Source: Syntrophobacterales bacterium Delta_02
GTDB taxonomy: Bacteria > Desulfobacterota > Syntrophorhabdia > Syntrophorhabdales > Syntrophorhabdaceae
NCBI GenBank assembly: GCA_001603955.1
Contig: LVAA01000059.1
Span: forward strand, 1 to 39,674
Direction: 5' to 3'
Length of the DNA stretch: 39,674 nt
The notes under the pieces were generated by a model. That model saw only the letters and a program-made list of their open reading frames with translations, searched no databases and had not been told where the DNA came from. Made by a program: the position numbers and the translations under genes. Positions 24,043 to 32,514 of the stretch are shown here, piece after piece. Position 1 is the first letter of the stretch. Each line of letters opens with the position of its first letter.

Positions 24043-26138
24043 CAACACACCTCCTTGAGATCGATCCAGAGGAACCCGAAGTCGTCAACGGACACGCGGG
24101 CGTCCTCACCCACGATGAGAGTCGACTCCTTTTCTTCGATGATCGCCGGGCCGGGAAATCGTGCCGACGGAAAAAGACTGTACCGGTCATAAACGGTATA
24201 GGGGATGAAATCCTTCGAGACGGGCGAATAAGCCAGCCGCTGGCCCTTGACCGCCTTGTCGAGGGTGCCGCCCTTTCCTTCGATCTTCGGCAACTGCAGG
24301 AGTTTCTCCGGGAGGCTGGCCCTGACCTTGAAGTTGATGAACTCCACCTCCGAATCCGGGTACGTCCTTCCGTAGAGCTTCCGGTACGCGTCATCAAAAC
24401 GCTGCCTGACCTCGGCCTTGGTCACCTTCGTGAAGTCCCCGTCGGGTATTGAGATGTTCATCTCCGAACCCTGTCCTACGAAACGCATATCGAGGGACCT
24501 TTCAAAACGGATCGTGTCACTCGTGGCCTCCTTCTTCAATATCTCGCCGGCATCCCGTTCAAGTCCCTTGAAGATGTCCTCCACATCCCCGAAGGAGGCG
24601 TCGCCGAGGGACACCTTGTGGCTTCTCAGGAGGTCGAAGGCCCGAGGGGCGGTGAAGAACCCCATCGCCGATCCCACCCCGGCGTTCGGCGGAATGAGCA
24701 TCCGCGGCGACCCCAGCTTCTTCGCGAGCCCGTAGGCATGGACCGGTCCGGCACCGCCGAAGGCCGATATGGTAACGATCTTGGGGTTGCCGCCCTTTTC
24801 CGCGATGTGCGTCTTCGCCGCCGCCGCCATCGTCTCGTTGATGAGGTCGTGTATGCCCCAGACGGCCTGGATGAAGGAAACACCAAGCGGCTTCGCTATC
24901 TTCTCCTCGACTCCGCGGCGGGCCCCCTCCTTGTCGAGCCTCATCGTCCCCCCGAGAAAATAATTCTCGTCCAGGTAGCCCAGCAGGAGGTCGGCGTCGG
25001 TCACACAGGGGTCCTGTCCTCCCCTGCCGTAGCAGATGGGCCCGGGATCTGCGCCCGAGCTCTCTGGTCCCACCTGGAGCGTTCCCAGCTTGCTCACCTT
25101 CGCGATGCTGCCCCCACCGGCGCCTATCTCCATGAGGTCGACGACGGGAACCTGGATGGTCAACCCGCTCCCCTTCATGAACCTCTGGACCCTTCCCACC
25201 TCGAAGGTGGGAACGACACCGGCCACCCCTTTCTGGATAAGGCACGATTTCGCCGTCGTGCCGCCCATGTCGAAACAGAACATCTCGGGGATGTTGAAAT
25301 GCTTCCCGTAGTACTGACCGGCGATGACCGCGGCTGTCGGCCCCGACTCGATTATGCGCACGGGAAACTGCGCGGCCGTGTCCACGGAGGTAACCCCTCC
25401 GCTCGACAGCATGATGAAGAGCTTGCCCGTGAAACCTATCGACTCCAGCCGTCCCGAAAGCTTCGACAGGTACCGGCCCGTGAGGGGCTTCACATAGGCG
25501 TTCGTCACCGTGGTGCTCGTCCTTTCATACTCTTTTATCTGGGGAAGGACGTGATAGGAAATGGATGTGGAGACCTCCGGGGCCTCCCTGTGAATGATCT
25601 CTTCGATCATGCGCTCATGGAGCGGGTTCTCGAAGGAATTGAGAAGGCACACGGCGATGGACTCGACACCCATATCGAGAAGCGCCCTGACCGTTCTTCT
25701 CGCGTCTTCCGGGTCGAGGGGCCTGAGAATGGTCCCGTCGCTGCGTATCCTCTCATCCACCTCCTGGCGGAGTCTCCTGGGGATCAGCGGCTGCGGAAAT
25801 TCCGCGAATATATCGTAGGGAGCGTAGCGGATCTCGCGACCTATCTCCAGGACGTCCCTGAACCCCTTCGTCGTAATGAGGCCGGTTCTCGCTCCCTTCC
25901 TCTCGATTATGGAATTGATGACCAGCGTCGTCCCATGGATGAGCTCGTCCAGTTTCCCCACGAAATCCGGGTTCGTCTTCTCGAGACCCCGTATCCCCTC
26001 CTCCACGGCATCCGACGGGTCCCGGGGCGTGGTCAGGCACTTGCCGGTCTTTATCTCTCCCGTTTGGTCGTCGAGCAGAACGAAATCAGTGAAGGTGCCT
26101 CCGATATCGCAACCCAGCCGGTAATACCTGTCTTGCAT
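24042..26138 (-). CDS. hyuA: HyuA: hydantoinase A/oxoprolinase-family ATPase subunit
   Basis: A 698-residue HyuA-family subunit with the actin-like ATPase domain: the phosphate-binding GCDIGGTFTDFVLLDD near the N-terminus, ELIHGTTLVINSIIERKG, and FDMGGTTAKSCLI as the second phosphate loop. It activates the substrate by ATP-dependent phosphorylation for HyuB. An acetone-carboxylase role would normally come with a third small subunit, not seen here, which slightly favours lactam hydrolysis. The frame is open with a TTG to 26165, but ATG 26138 has an AAGGGGG site. Between this gene and the mutase gene lies a 138-base gap with a 9-bp repeat array. Confidence 0.9.
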   Translation of the reverse strand: MQDRYYRLGCDIGGTFTDFVLLDDQTGEIKTGKCLTTPRDPSDAVEEGIRGLEKTNPDFVGKLDELIHGTTLVINSIIERKGARTGLITTKGFRDVLEIGREIRYAPYDIFAEFPQPLIPRRLRQEVDERIRSDGTILRPLDPEDARRTVRALLDMGVESIAVCLLNSFENPLHERMIEEIIHREAPEVSTSISYHVLPQIKEYERTSTTVTNAYVKPLTGRYLSKLSGRLESIGFTGKLFIMLSSGGVTSVDTAAQFPVRIIESGPTAAVIAGQYYGKHFNIPEMFCFDMGGTTAKSCLIQKGVAGVVPTFEVGRVQRFMKGSGLTIQVPVVDLMEIGAGGGSIAKVSKLGTLQVGPESSGADPGPICYGRGGQDPCVTDADLLLGYLDENYFLGGTMRLDKEGARRGVEEKIAKPLGVSFIQAVWGIHDLINETMAAAAKTHIAEKGGNPKIVTISAFGGAGPVHAYGLAKKLGSPRMLIPPNAGVGSAMGFFTAPRAFDLLRSHKVSLGDASFGDVEDIFKGLERDAGEILKKEATSDTIRFERSLDMRFVGQGSEMNISIPDGDFTKVTKAEVRQRFDDAYRKLYGRTYPDSEVEFINFKVRASLPEKLLQLPKIEGKGGTLDKAVKGQRLAYSPVSKDFIPYTVYDRYSLFPSARFPGPAIIEEKESTLIVGEDARVSVDDFGFLWIDLKEVC

Positions 26139-26166
26139 ATGATCCCCCTTTTGAGAATCGTTCAAA

Positions 26167-26193
26167 CCGCTTGAACCGCTTGAACCGTTTGAA
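26167..26193. repeat. 9-bp repeat, CCGCTTGAA family, three units
   Basis: CCGCTTGAA (26167), CCGCTTGAA (26176) and CCGTTTGAA (26185), preceded by GTTCAAA. It sits in the 138-base gap upstream of hyuA, the only gap of this size inside the proposed auxin part of the operon. It is the same family as the three copies between 8357 and 8978. No gene is recognisable elsewhere in the gap. Confidence 0.8.
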
Positions 26194-26276
26194 ATACAAA
26201 ATCAGATACAGAAATCACCGGGATCGCCCGGACCGCCGTGAACGGTCCGGGCCCCCCTTTCCATTGCCCCCTTGCC

Positions 26277-27905
26277 CTAGAAGAGACCAGGTTCCTCGAA
26301 TTCTCCGAATACATCCCTGAAGACCCTGGCCATCTCACCCACCGTCGCGTACGACTTGCACGCCTCCACGAGATAGGGCATGACGTTCTTTCCGGCTCTC
26401 GTCGCCGTCTCAAGTTCCTTGAGAGTCCGCGCCACTTCCCGGTCGTTGCGCTCCCGGCGGAGCTGTTTCAGGGCTTCGACCTGTTTTTGAGCGGACTCGC
26501 CCGTGTATTCATGGAGCTCCACCTCCATCGGTTCACCCTCGGTGTAGATGTTGAGCCCCACCTTCTTCAGTTCGCCGGACTGCAATCCCTTTTCATATTC
26601 GTAAGCCTGCTGCGATACAAGTCGCTGCACGTAACCGGTGGCAACTGCCTGCACGATGCCGCCCACCTTCTCGATCTTCTCCATCTCCTCTTCTATCTTC
26701 CCTTCCATCTCCTTCGTCAGGGTCTCGATGAAGTAGCTGCCCGCCAGCGGGTCCACGGTATCCCTGAGGCCGATCTCGTCCATGAGAAGCTGAAGGGTGC
26801 GAAGGGATATTATAGCAGAGTGTGGCGTCGGGATGGTGTACGCCTCATCGTAGCTGCACAGGGCGATCGTCTGGGCTCCGGCGAGAGCGGCGGAAAGAGC
26901 GTAATAGGCGCCGCGCATGATGTTGTTCTCGGGCTGCGCCTTCGTGAGACCGTATCCGCCTCCCCCGAAGAGGCCCCGAAGATACATGTTGGAGTCCTTC
27001 TTGACCCCGTATTTCTCCTTGAGGTTTCTCGCCCAGAGCTTCCGTGCCGCCCTGAACTTGGCGACCTGCTCCCAGATATTGCCGAAGACGTTGAGGTTGA
27101 AAGAGAAGCGGCCGACGAAATCGTCAACGTCGTATCCCCGCTTCAGCACGTTGTCTATGTATGCGTTGGCGATAAGGATCGCATAACCTATCTCCTGGGC
27201 GGGTGTCGCCCCCGACTCCCGAATGTGATAACCGCAGATGCTCACGGGGTTCGCCCGGGGCAGAACGTTCATCGAGTACTCGATGGTGTCGCCGATGAGG
27301 TTCACGGCGGGCTCCACGGGAAAGATCCAGGAGCCTCTTCCTATCATCTCCTTCAGGATGTCGTTCTGCGGCGTCGCCGAGATCTTCTTCGGGTCGAAAC
27401 TGTACTTCTCCGCCACGGCCTGGTACATGGCCAGCATTATCGAGGCTACGGCGTTGATCGTAAGGCCGGAGCCGATCTTTTCGAGGTTGATGTCCTTGAA
27501 GGCGATCTCGAAATCCCTGAGCGAATCGATGGCCATGCCGACCCTGCCGACCTCTCCCTCTGCCATGGGGTCGTCGGAATCGTAGCCCATCTGCGTGGGA
27601 AGGTCGAAGGCGACGTTGAGCCCCGTCTGCCCATGGGATATCATGAGCTTGAAACGCTCGTTCGATTCCTCGGGCGTGCCGAAGCCGGTATACTGCCGCG
27701 TCGTCCATGCCCTGCTCCGGAAACCCTCGGGATGGATCCCGCGTGTGAAGGGGTACCGGCCCGGCGGAGCAAGATCCTTCTCGTAGGAAAACCCTATGCG
27801 TTCCAGGTCCTCGGGACCATAACACGCCTTGACATGTATCCCCGACTGCAGGGTCACATCGGTGATCCTGTCCTTCTCATCCTTGGTATATTTCGCCACT
27901 CCCAT
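26277..27905 (-). CDS. B12-dependent acyl-CoA mutase, catalytic subunit (non-methylmalonyl type)
   Basis: A 542-residue TIM-barrel subunit of the methylmalonyl-CoA mutase family; the B12 domain is a separate protein at 27917-28318. Tyr72 (TTRQYTGF), Gln180, Arg190 (in the ILKEMIGRGSWIFP segment) and His227 (SICGYHIRE) match methylmalonyl-CoA mutase residues, and Tyr/Arg argues against isobutyryl- and 2-hydroxyisobutyryl-CoA mutases. But the nearly universal RTHCQTSG motif reads RGLFGGGGYG (310-319), and SLHTNSxDEA reads TIALCSYDEA (346-355). The first change removes the His and Gln thought to contact the substrate. A bulkier aryl-succinyl-CoA substrate, as for the indoleacetate pathway mutase IaaGH, fits both the changes and the context. 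MeaB (34817-35764) would protect and reload the cofactor. Confidence 0.88.
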   Translation of the reverse strand: MGVAKYTKDEKDRITDVTLQSGIHVKACYGPEDLERIGFSYEKDLAPPGRYPFTRGIHPEGFRSRAWTTRQYTGFGTPEESNERFKLMISHGQTGLNVAFDLPTQMGYDSDDPMAEGEVGRVGMAIDSLRDFEIAFKDINLEKIGSGLTINAVASIMLAMYQAVAEKYSFDPKKISATPQNDILKEMIGRGSWIFPVEPAVNLIGDTIEYSMNVLPRANPVSICGYHIRESGATPAQEIGYAILIANAYIDNVLKRGYDVDDFVGRFSFNLNVFGNIWEQVAKFRAARKLWARNLKEKYGVKKDSNMYLRGLFGGGGYGLTKAQPENNIMRGAYYALSAALAGAQTIALCSYDEAYTIPTPHSAIISLRTLQLLMDEIGLRDTVDPLAGSYFIETLTKEMEGKIEEEMEKIEKVGGIVQAVATGYVQRLVSQQAYEYEKGLQSGELKKVGLNIYTEGEPMEVELHEYTGESAQKQVEALKQLRRERNDREVARTLKELETATRAGKNVMPYLVEACKSYATVGEMARVFRDVFGEFEEPGLF

Positions 27906-27916
27906 TGCACCCCTCC

Positions 27917-28318
27917 TCAGGACTTCTTCACGTTTTCATTGATGAAGCTCGTGATCTCCGAGAACGGTGTCCCCCCGGGGAACACCCCTCCGGCCCCCAA
28001 CTCCCTGAGCCTCGGGATGTCCCTGGCGGGTATGACCCCGCCGACAACGACCATCTTGTCGTCGATCCCTTCCTCGCGAGCCTTCTTCATCAACCTCTCC
28101 GTGATGGGAATATGGGCTCCGCTCATGATGGACAACCCGATGACGTCCACATCCTCCTGGATAGCTATCCTGATGATCTGGTCGACCGTCCGGTGAAGTC
28201 CGGTGTAGATCACCTCCATACCGGCCTCCTTGAGCGCATGGGCGACCACCTTTGCCCCGCGGTCATGTCCGTCCAGTCCGGGCTTCGCAACTAAGATCTT
28301 GATGGGCCTCGTGTCCAA
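27917..28318 (-). CDS. B12-binding subunit of acyl-CoA mutase
   Basis: A 133-residue stand-alone cobalamin-binding domain. The lower-ligand motif DGHDRG has His18, and the other corrinoid-contact segments VIGLSIMSGAH and VVGGVIP are present. It is the partner of the catalytic subunit, whose gene starts 11 bases downstream. The split large/small arrangement is usual in archaeal-type methylmalonyl-CoA mutases, 2-hydroxyisobutyryl-CoA mutase and, as reported, the iaa cluster. Complete. Confidence 0.92.
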   Translation of the reverse strand: MDTRPIKILVAKPGLDGHDRGAKVVAHALKEAGMEVIYTGLHRTVDQIIRIAIQEDVDVIGLSIMSGAHIPITERLMKKAREEGIDDKMVVVGGVIPARDIPRLRELGAGGVFPGGTPFSEITSFINENVKKS

Positions 28319-28358
28319 GTTAGCGCCTCCTTCCTTGTCTCATCTTCCCTGCTTGCCG

Positions 28359-29093
28359 CTACACCGTTTTGCCCGCGTCGAGTTCCTGAATGATGATGTC
28401 CATGCCTCGCAGGATATGTTTCTTGACCAACTCTTCGACCTTCTTCTTGTCTTTCTTTCGCATCGCCTCAACCATCTTCTCGTGGTCATGGAGGGATACC
28501 TTCGCGTAGTCCTCACAGGCAAGAAGAGGTCTCCGGTAACGATAAATGGCATCCCTGAAGGAATTTATCAGCGAGTAAAGCTTGCCGCTCCCCGCGGCCT
28601 TGTATATGATCTCGTGGAACTGGGTGTTCAGCTGCATGAGCCTGTCCGTGTTGTTGCCTTTCTTCTCAAAAACCTTCCTGTACGCGTCTATGCTGTCTTC
28701 CAGTCTCTTCAGTATCGCGTCGGTGATGTGCTCCGTGGCCAGGTAGGCGGCGTAGCTTTCGAGAAGGGCCCTGATGCCGAGGGTCTCCTCGATCTCCTCC
28801 CGGCTGAGGCATTTCACGACGAACCCGCGGACCCCGCTGCGCTCCACGAGGCCTTCCTGTTCCAGCTTTTTGACCGCCTCTCGTACGGGAACCCGGCTCA
28901 CCTCCATCTGCTCCGAAAGCTGGTTCTCGATCAGCCGCTGTCCCGGAGGGATATCTCCCTTGACGATGGCCTGTTTGAGGTAATCGTAGGCCACGTCCCC
29001 CATCGAACGGGGTTTACCCAGCGCCCTGATACCTTTGAGAGGACCTGTTCTTGCCGATGTCTTTTTTGAGTCGTCCTTCAATTTCATCTCCAT
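28359..29093 (-). CDS. GntR-family regulator with FCD domain
   Basis: A 244-residue FadR-subfamily regulator. The N-terminal winged helix spans about residues 30-95 (LIENQLSEQMEVSRVPVREA with EQEGLVER), and the FCD ligand domain follows with the His residues expected for metal and carboxylate binding (NTQFHEIIY, LHDHEKMVEA, VKKHILRG). Such regulators usually sense a small carboxylic acid or acyl-CoA and repress without it. The indoleacetate cluster of Azoarcus also includes a GntR regulator. The likely operators are the GTATAC palindromes at 37074-37086 and 37158-37167, which would make control of the operon, the TRAP transporter and its own gene possible. An in-frame ATG at 29087 is an alternative start. 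Confidence 0.9.
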   Translation of the reverse strand: MEMKLKDDSKKTSARTGPLKGIRALGKPRSMGDVAYDYLKQAIVKGDIPPGQRLIENQLSEQMEVSRVPVREAVKKLEQEGLVERSGVRGFVVKCLSREEIEETLGIRALLESYAAYLATEHITDAILKRLEDSIDAYRKVFEKKGNNTDRLMQLNTQFHEIIYKAAGSGKLYSLINSFRDAIYRYRRPLLACEDYAKVSLHDHEKMVEAMRKKDKKKVEELVKKHILRGMDIIIQELDAGKTV

Positions 29094-29117
29094 TCGGTCC
29101 GGACCTTCAATGTCCCA

Positions 29118-29399
29118 TCAACCGTACCTGTACTGCACGCCAAATTCACCAGCGGGATAATCCCACGTTATGGAACCATAGGTACAGGCTATCATGCAGG
29201 TGCCGCACTCCAGGCACCCGGCATACTCGACGACCATCTCTCCCGTCTCTTCGTTGAGGGAATACAGGTGCGCCGGGCACACCGCGATGCACATCCGCTC
29301 CTTGCAGGCCGCGCAGACACCCTGGTCCAGCAGGATGTGGCTCCTGGTGTCGTTCTTCATCGCGTTGAGGGCGAGCTTCTCTTCCACCTTCATTGTCAT
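29118..29399 (-). CDS. fixX: FixX-like ferredoxin
   Basis: A 93-residue ferredoxin-like protein. Cys29, 32, 37 and 41 and Cys62, 65, 68 and 72 provide two cluster-binding sets, and the C-terminal FGVQYRYG is a FixX hallmark. It accepts electrons from FixC and, in the FixABCX complex, takes part in transfer to quinone. The start overlaps the fixC stop by four bases (ATGA). In this operon it should serve electrons released by the acyl-CoA dehydrogenases. Confidence 0.93.
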   Translation of the reverse strand: MTMKVEEKLALNAMKNDTRSHILLDQGVCAACKERMCIAVCPAHLYSLNEETGEMVVEYAGCLECGTCMIACTYGSITWDYPAGEFGVQYRYG

Positions 29400-30685
29400 A
29401 ATCTCCTCGCAGCCAGAAGGTCCTTAAGGGTTTCCATGTTGAGGACGTATTTCTTCGCGACCCTTTTTGCCGTTCTGTAAAGACCTTCCTTCGGTTTGTC
29501 TCCGATGGTGAAGAGCTCATCGAAGAGCTCGCAGATGAACCTGGGATAGACGGTAAAGAACCTCTGCCTCTCAAGGACCTCCCTGGAATGGCTGAAGGTC
29601 TCCATATCGGGCAGTACAAAGCTTTCTCTCAGTTTCTTCTCGTAGCGCGACAGGGAGTTCTCCGTGAGATCGTTTCCGTCCAAGGCCTCCACGGCGGTCT
29701 CGGCCGCTATCACGCCCGAGGCGATGGCGAATTCCATGCCCCTTACCGTGAGACCCAGGTTAAGGGCAAAGCCCGCCGCGTCCCCCGCGACAAGCATGCC
29801 GCCCGTGTACAGCTTCGGGACCGCGCCAATCCCCGCCTCGGAGATGACGTGTGCCGAATATTCCCTGAGCTCGCCTCCCCGGATCCAGCGCTGCACCTCC
29901 GGGCGCCCGGTGAATCCTTCCATGAGCCCCGGAGCGTCGAAACCTCCCGCGCCATGCATGAGGGAATCGATACCAACAACGAGGCCGACGGAGAGGGTGT
30001 CGTGGTTCGTGTAAAGAAATCCCCCCCCGAACATGCCCCGCGTCACGGAACCCATGAAGAGACCTGCCGCGCCCTCACCGGGGCCGAGCCCGAAACGCTC
30101 CTCGATGGTCCCTTCATCGAGCTGATATATCTCCTTGACTGCCACCGCCAGGTTCTCCGGCTTGTGGGGCCGTCTAAGGCCCGCCTTCTGCGTGAGAAAG
30201 GACAAGGCGCCATCGGCGGCAATGACGACGTGCGCACCGATCTCCTCGGAACCCGACCGTATTCCGGCCACTCGTCCGTCCTCGTAAAGGAGGTCATCAA
30301 CCTTCTTCCTGGGGATGATGAAGGCCCCTTTCGCCGCCACCTGGTCAGCAAGCCAGCTGTCGAACTTTGCCCTCAGAACCGTGTAGCTCATGAAGGGCTC
30401 CTTCTTCCATTTCTCATTTCCGTATTCGAACTGCAGGGCGCTGCCTTCGTCCAGGACGGTGATCATCTCCCTGACAACGTGGCGTTCAAAGGGTGCCGAA
30501 TCGATGATCCCGGGAAGATACGACCGGATGGGATCGACGTAGATGCGGCCCCCCGTCACATTCTTGCTCCCCGGAGCGTCGCCGCGTTCGAGGAGAATCA
30601 CCTGCTTGCCGGCATCCGCGAGGCGATACGCCGCGGACAGCCCTGCAAGCCCCCCTCCCACAACAATGGCATCGATCTTATCCAC
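29396..30685 (-). CDS. fixC: FixC-like ETF:quinone oxidoreductase
   Basis: A 429-residue FAD protein: the dinucleotide-binding GGGLAGLSAAYRLADAG (residues 9-25), LLERGD, GSKNVTGGRIY and the C-terminal GDAAGFALNLGLTVRGMEFAI second FAD contact. It belongs to the FixC/ETF-QO family that delivers electrons from electron-transferring flavoprotein to menaquinone at the membrane face. With etfB, etfA and fixX it forms the exact fixABCX gene order. Spacing to etfA is 10 bases. Confidence 0.93.
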   Translation of the reverse strand: MDKIDAIVVGGGLAGLSAAYRLADAGKQVILLERGDAPGSKNVTGGRIYVDPIRSYLPGIIDSAPFERHVVREMITVLDEGSALQFEYGNEKWKKEPFMSYTVLRAKFDSWLADQVAAKGAFIIPRKKVDDLLYEDGRVAGIRSGSEEIGAHVVIAADGALSFLTQKAGLRRPHKPENLAVAVKEIYQLDEGTIEERFGLGPGEGAAGLFMGSVTRGMFGGGFLYTNHDTLSVGLVVGIDSLMHGAGGFDAPGLMEGFTGRPEVQRWIRGGELREYSAHVISEAGIGAVPKLYTGGMLVAGDAAGFALNLGLTVRGMEFAIASGVIAAETAVEALDGNDLTENSLSRYEKKLRESFVLPDMETFSHSREVLERQRFFTVYPRFICELFDELFTIGDKPKEGLYRTAKRVAKKYVLNMETLKDLLAARRL

Positions 30686-30695
30686 GAAGAATCAC

Positions 30696-31676
30696 CTATC
30701 CCCTTTCCTTGCGCTTCCTGATCTCTTCCGTCATCGCCGGGAGCACCTCGAAGAGGTCGCCGACGATGCCGTAGTTGGCATAGTTGAAGATGATCGCGTT
30801 GGGATCGCGGTTGACCGCAAGGACGACCTTTGACGTGTCCATACCCATGATGTGGTGGATAGCCCCCGAGATGCCCGCCCCGATGTAGAGCTTCGGGGAC
30901 ACCGTCTTGCCGCTCTTCCCTATCTGGTCCGCCTGGTCCCGCCACTTCGCGTCGACAACGGACCGCGTGGCCCCGACCGTGCCGCCTATGGCCGCGGCCA
31001 GATCCTCGATAAGCTTGAAATTCTCCGCCGCCTTCAGCCCCCGTCCGCCTGCCACGATGAGGTCGGCCTCGGTGAGGTCCACGGCATCACCTTTCGTCTC
31101 CTCGACGCCAACAACGCGGGTGTGGATGGCATCCGCCAGGGACCCTGCGGCCCTCTCCTCGTATTCCCCGTTGATCCCCTCGGGCATATCCATTGGAAAA
31201 CTGTTGGGGCGCGCCGTCACCACCACGGGAGACGCCGGAAAGGCGACCTCCGCGAAGACCTTGCCTCCGAACATGGGTCTCACGAACGTCATCGGCTCGT
31301 CGAACCAGTTCGCCCCCGTCACGTCGGAGACCATGCCCGTTCCGAGCATGACGGCAACACGGGGGAGGAAATCACGCCCTATCCCCGTCGCCGCGGCCAC
31401 GATCATCCGCACGCCCGCCTCGGCGGCATAGGCCGCCAGCGCCCGGGCGTAGCCCTCCGGGCTGTACGCCGCAAGTTCGGGGTCGCTGAAGCGGACCAGC
31501 TTGCGCGCACAGGATAGGAGCCTTCCCTTCAGAGCATCGGATATCGCGCCGAAACACACTGCCTCCACGCTGAACTTTCCGCTTGCGGCCAGCTTCTCCG
31601 CTTCGCAGAGAAGTTCCAGGGATGCCTTCCTGGGTTCATCACCCTTCGTTTCCACGAACACAAGGACCTTGTCCAT
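30696..31676 (-). CDS. etfA: Electron transfer flavoprotein alpha subunit (FixB type)
   Basis: A 326-residue EtfA/FixB. The C-terminal FAD domain is complete: VAGGRGLKAAENF, GATRSVVDAKW, SPKLYIGAGISGAIHH and DYGIVGD-like ANYGIVGD. Its job is to carry electrons between acyl-CoA dehydrogenases and FixC. The frame is open with a TTG at 31712, but ATG 31676 has an AGGGGGAG site and fits the family start (MDKVLVFVE). It is 13 bases from etfB. Confidence 0.93.
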   Translation of the reverse strand: MDKVLVFVETKGDEPRKASLELLCEAEKLAASGKFSVEAVCFGAISDALKGRLLSCARKLVRFSDPELAAYSPEGYARALAAYAAEAGVRMIVAAATGIGRDFLPRVAVMLGTGMVSDVTGANWFDEPMTFVRPMFGGKVFAEVAFPASPVVVTARPNSFPMDMPEGINGEYEERAAGSLADAIHTRVVGVEETKGDAVDLTEADLIVAGGRGLKAAENFKLIEDLAAAIGGTVGATRSVVDAKWRDQADQIGKSGKTVSPKLYIGAGISGAIHHIMGMDTSKVVLAVNRDPNAIIFNYANYGIVGDLFEVLPAMTEEIRKRKERG

Positions 31677-31689
31677 CTCTCCCCCTGTC

Positions 31690-32472
31690 TTATATGACCC
31701 TCTCGACATCAACGAGGATCCTTACCGCCTCGGCCGCCGCCTCCCGGGGTTCTCCCGGGATGAGCTGCACCGCCGGCCGTTTCTTCGGCGGAAGATAGCG
31801 CACTATTTTCGTCTTCGAATTTTCCGGAGCGGCCATGTCTTTCGTAAGCCCCAGGTCCTCGACGGCGACCTTCGGTATCTGCACCTTCATCGCTTTCATG
31901 ACACCCGTGATCAGGGGCACACGGGGTTCGTTGAGACCCTTCTGCGCCGTGAAGACGGCGGGAAGAGCAACCTCAACGACCTCCTTCGCGCCCTCGAGGG
32001 ACGATTCCACCACGGCCTTGCCGTCAGAGACGTCCAGCTTTACAACAACACCCACATGGGGCAGGCCCAGGAACTGGGCCACCATCTGGGGCACCTCGCC
32101 GCGGTCCGCATCGATGGCCTGTCTGCCCGCGAGAACGACGTCGAAGGTTTCCTTTTCAAGGGCCTTGAAGAGCGCAAGGGCCGTGCTGTAACCGTCCCTT
32201 GCCGCATAGGCCTCATCCTCGATGAGCATGGCCTCATCGGCGCCCATGGCGATGGCCGTGCGCAGGGCTTCCACAGCCTTCGGACCCCCGAGGGACAGGA
32301 CCTTCACCTTTCCCCCGTGCCTTTCCTTTATCCTGAGAGCTTCTTCGAGGGCAAACTCGTCGAAGAGGTTGACGGCAAACTTGGGCTCGATATTAAGGTC
32401 TTTGCCGCTCCCCCCTATCTCGACGAGCGCCTCAGGATCGGGAACCTGCTTCACGAGAACTATGATATTCAT
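31690..32472 (-). CDS. etfB: Electron transfer flavoprotein beta subunit (FixA type)
   Basis: A 260-residue EtfB/FixA starting MNIIVLVKQVPDPE, with the adenine-nucleotide loop VLAGRQAIDADRGEVP and the C-terminal arm that wraps EtfA. In bifurcating EtfB proteins this loop usually reads close to RQAIDGDTAQVGP; here the DTAQVG part is DRGEVP, so whether it binds FAD (bifurcating) or AMP (simple carrier) cannot be settled by eye. It is immediately downstream of the acyl-CoA dehydrogenase pair. Confidence 0.92.
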   Translation of the reverse strand: MNIIVLVKQVPDPEALVEIGGSGKDLNIEPKFAVNLFDEFALEEALRIKERHGGKVKVLSLGGPKAVEALRTAIAMGADEAMLIEDEAYAARDGYSTALALFKALEKETFDVVLAGRQAIDADRGEVPQMVAQFLGLPHVGVVVKLDVSDGKAVVESSLEGAKEVVEVALPAVFTAQKGLNEPRVPLITGVMKAMKVQIPKVAVEDLGLTKDMAAPENSKTKIVRYLPPKKRPAVQLIPGEPREAAAEAVRILVDVERVI

Positions 32473-32514
32473 TGCATCTCACCTCGCATCCCGTCATCCG
32501 GGCAAACACATCCA

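Noticed and set aside
22333-26138. HyuAB as acetone or acetophenone carboxylase
   Set aside because: Not excluded, but no third or fourth carboxylase subunit is nearby, and the adjacent molybdenum hydroxylase and CoA-ester genes fit lactam opening better.
24618-26174. 518-codon open frame on the plus strand opposite hyuA
   Set aside because: Antisense shadow of hyuA with no family resemblance and no ribosome-binding site.
26238-28196. 652-codon open frame on the plus strand across the mutase genes
   Set aside because: It is antisense to a clearly conserved mutase pair; its translation is rich in His, Arg, Asp and Leu with no recognisable domain. Long antisense frames are common in GC-rich codon usage.
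26277-28318. Ordinary propionate-pathway methylmalonyl-CoA mutase
   Set aside because: The RTHxQTSG motif is lost and no carboxylase or other propionate-pathway gene is present; the epimerase-like protein also deviates.
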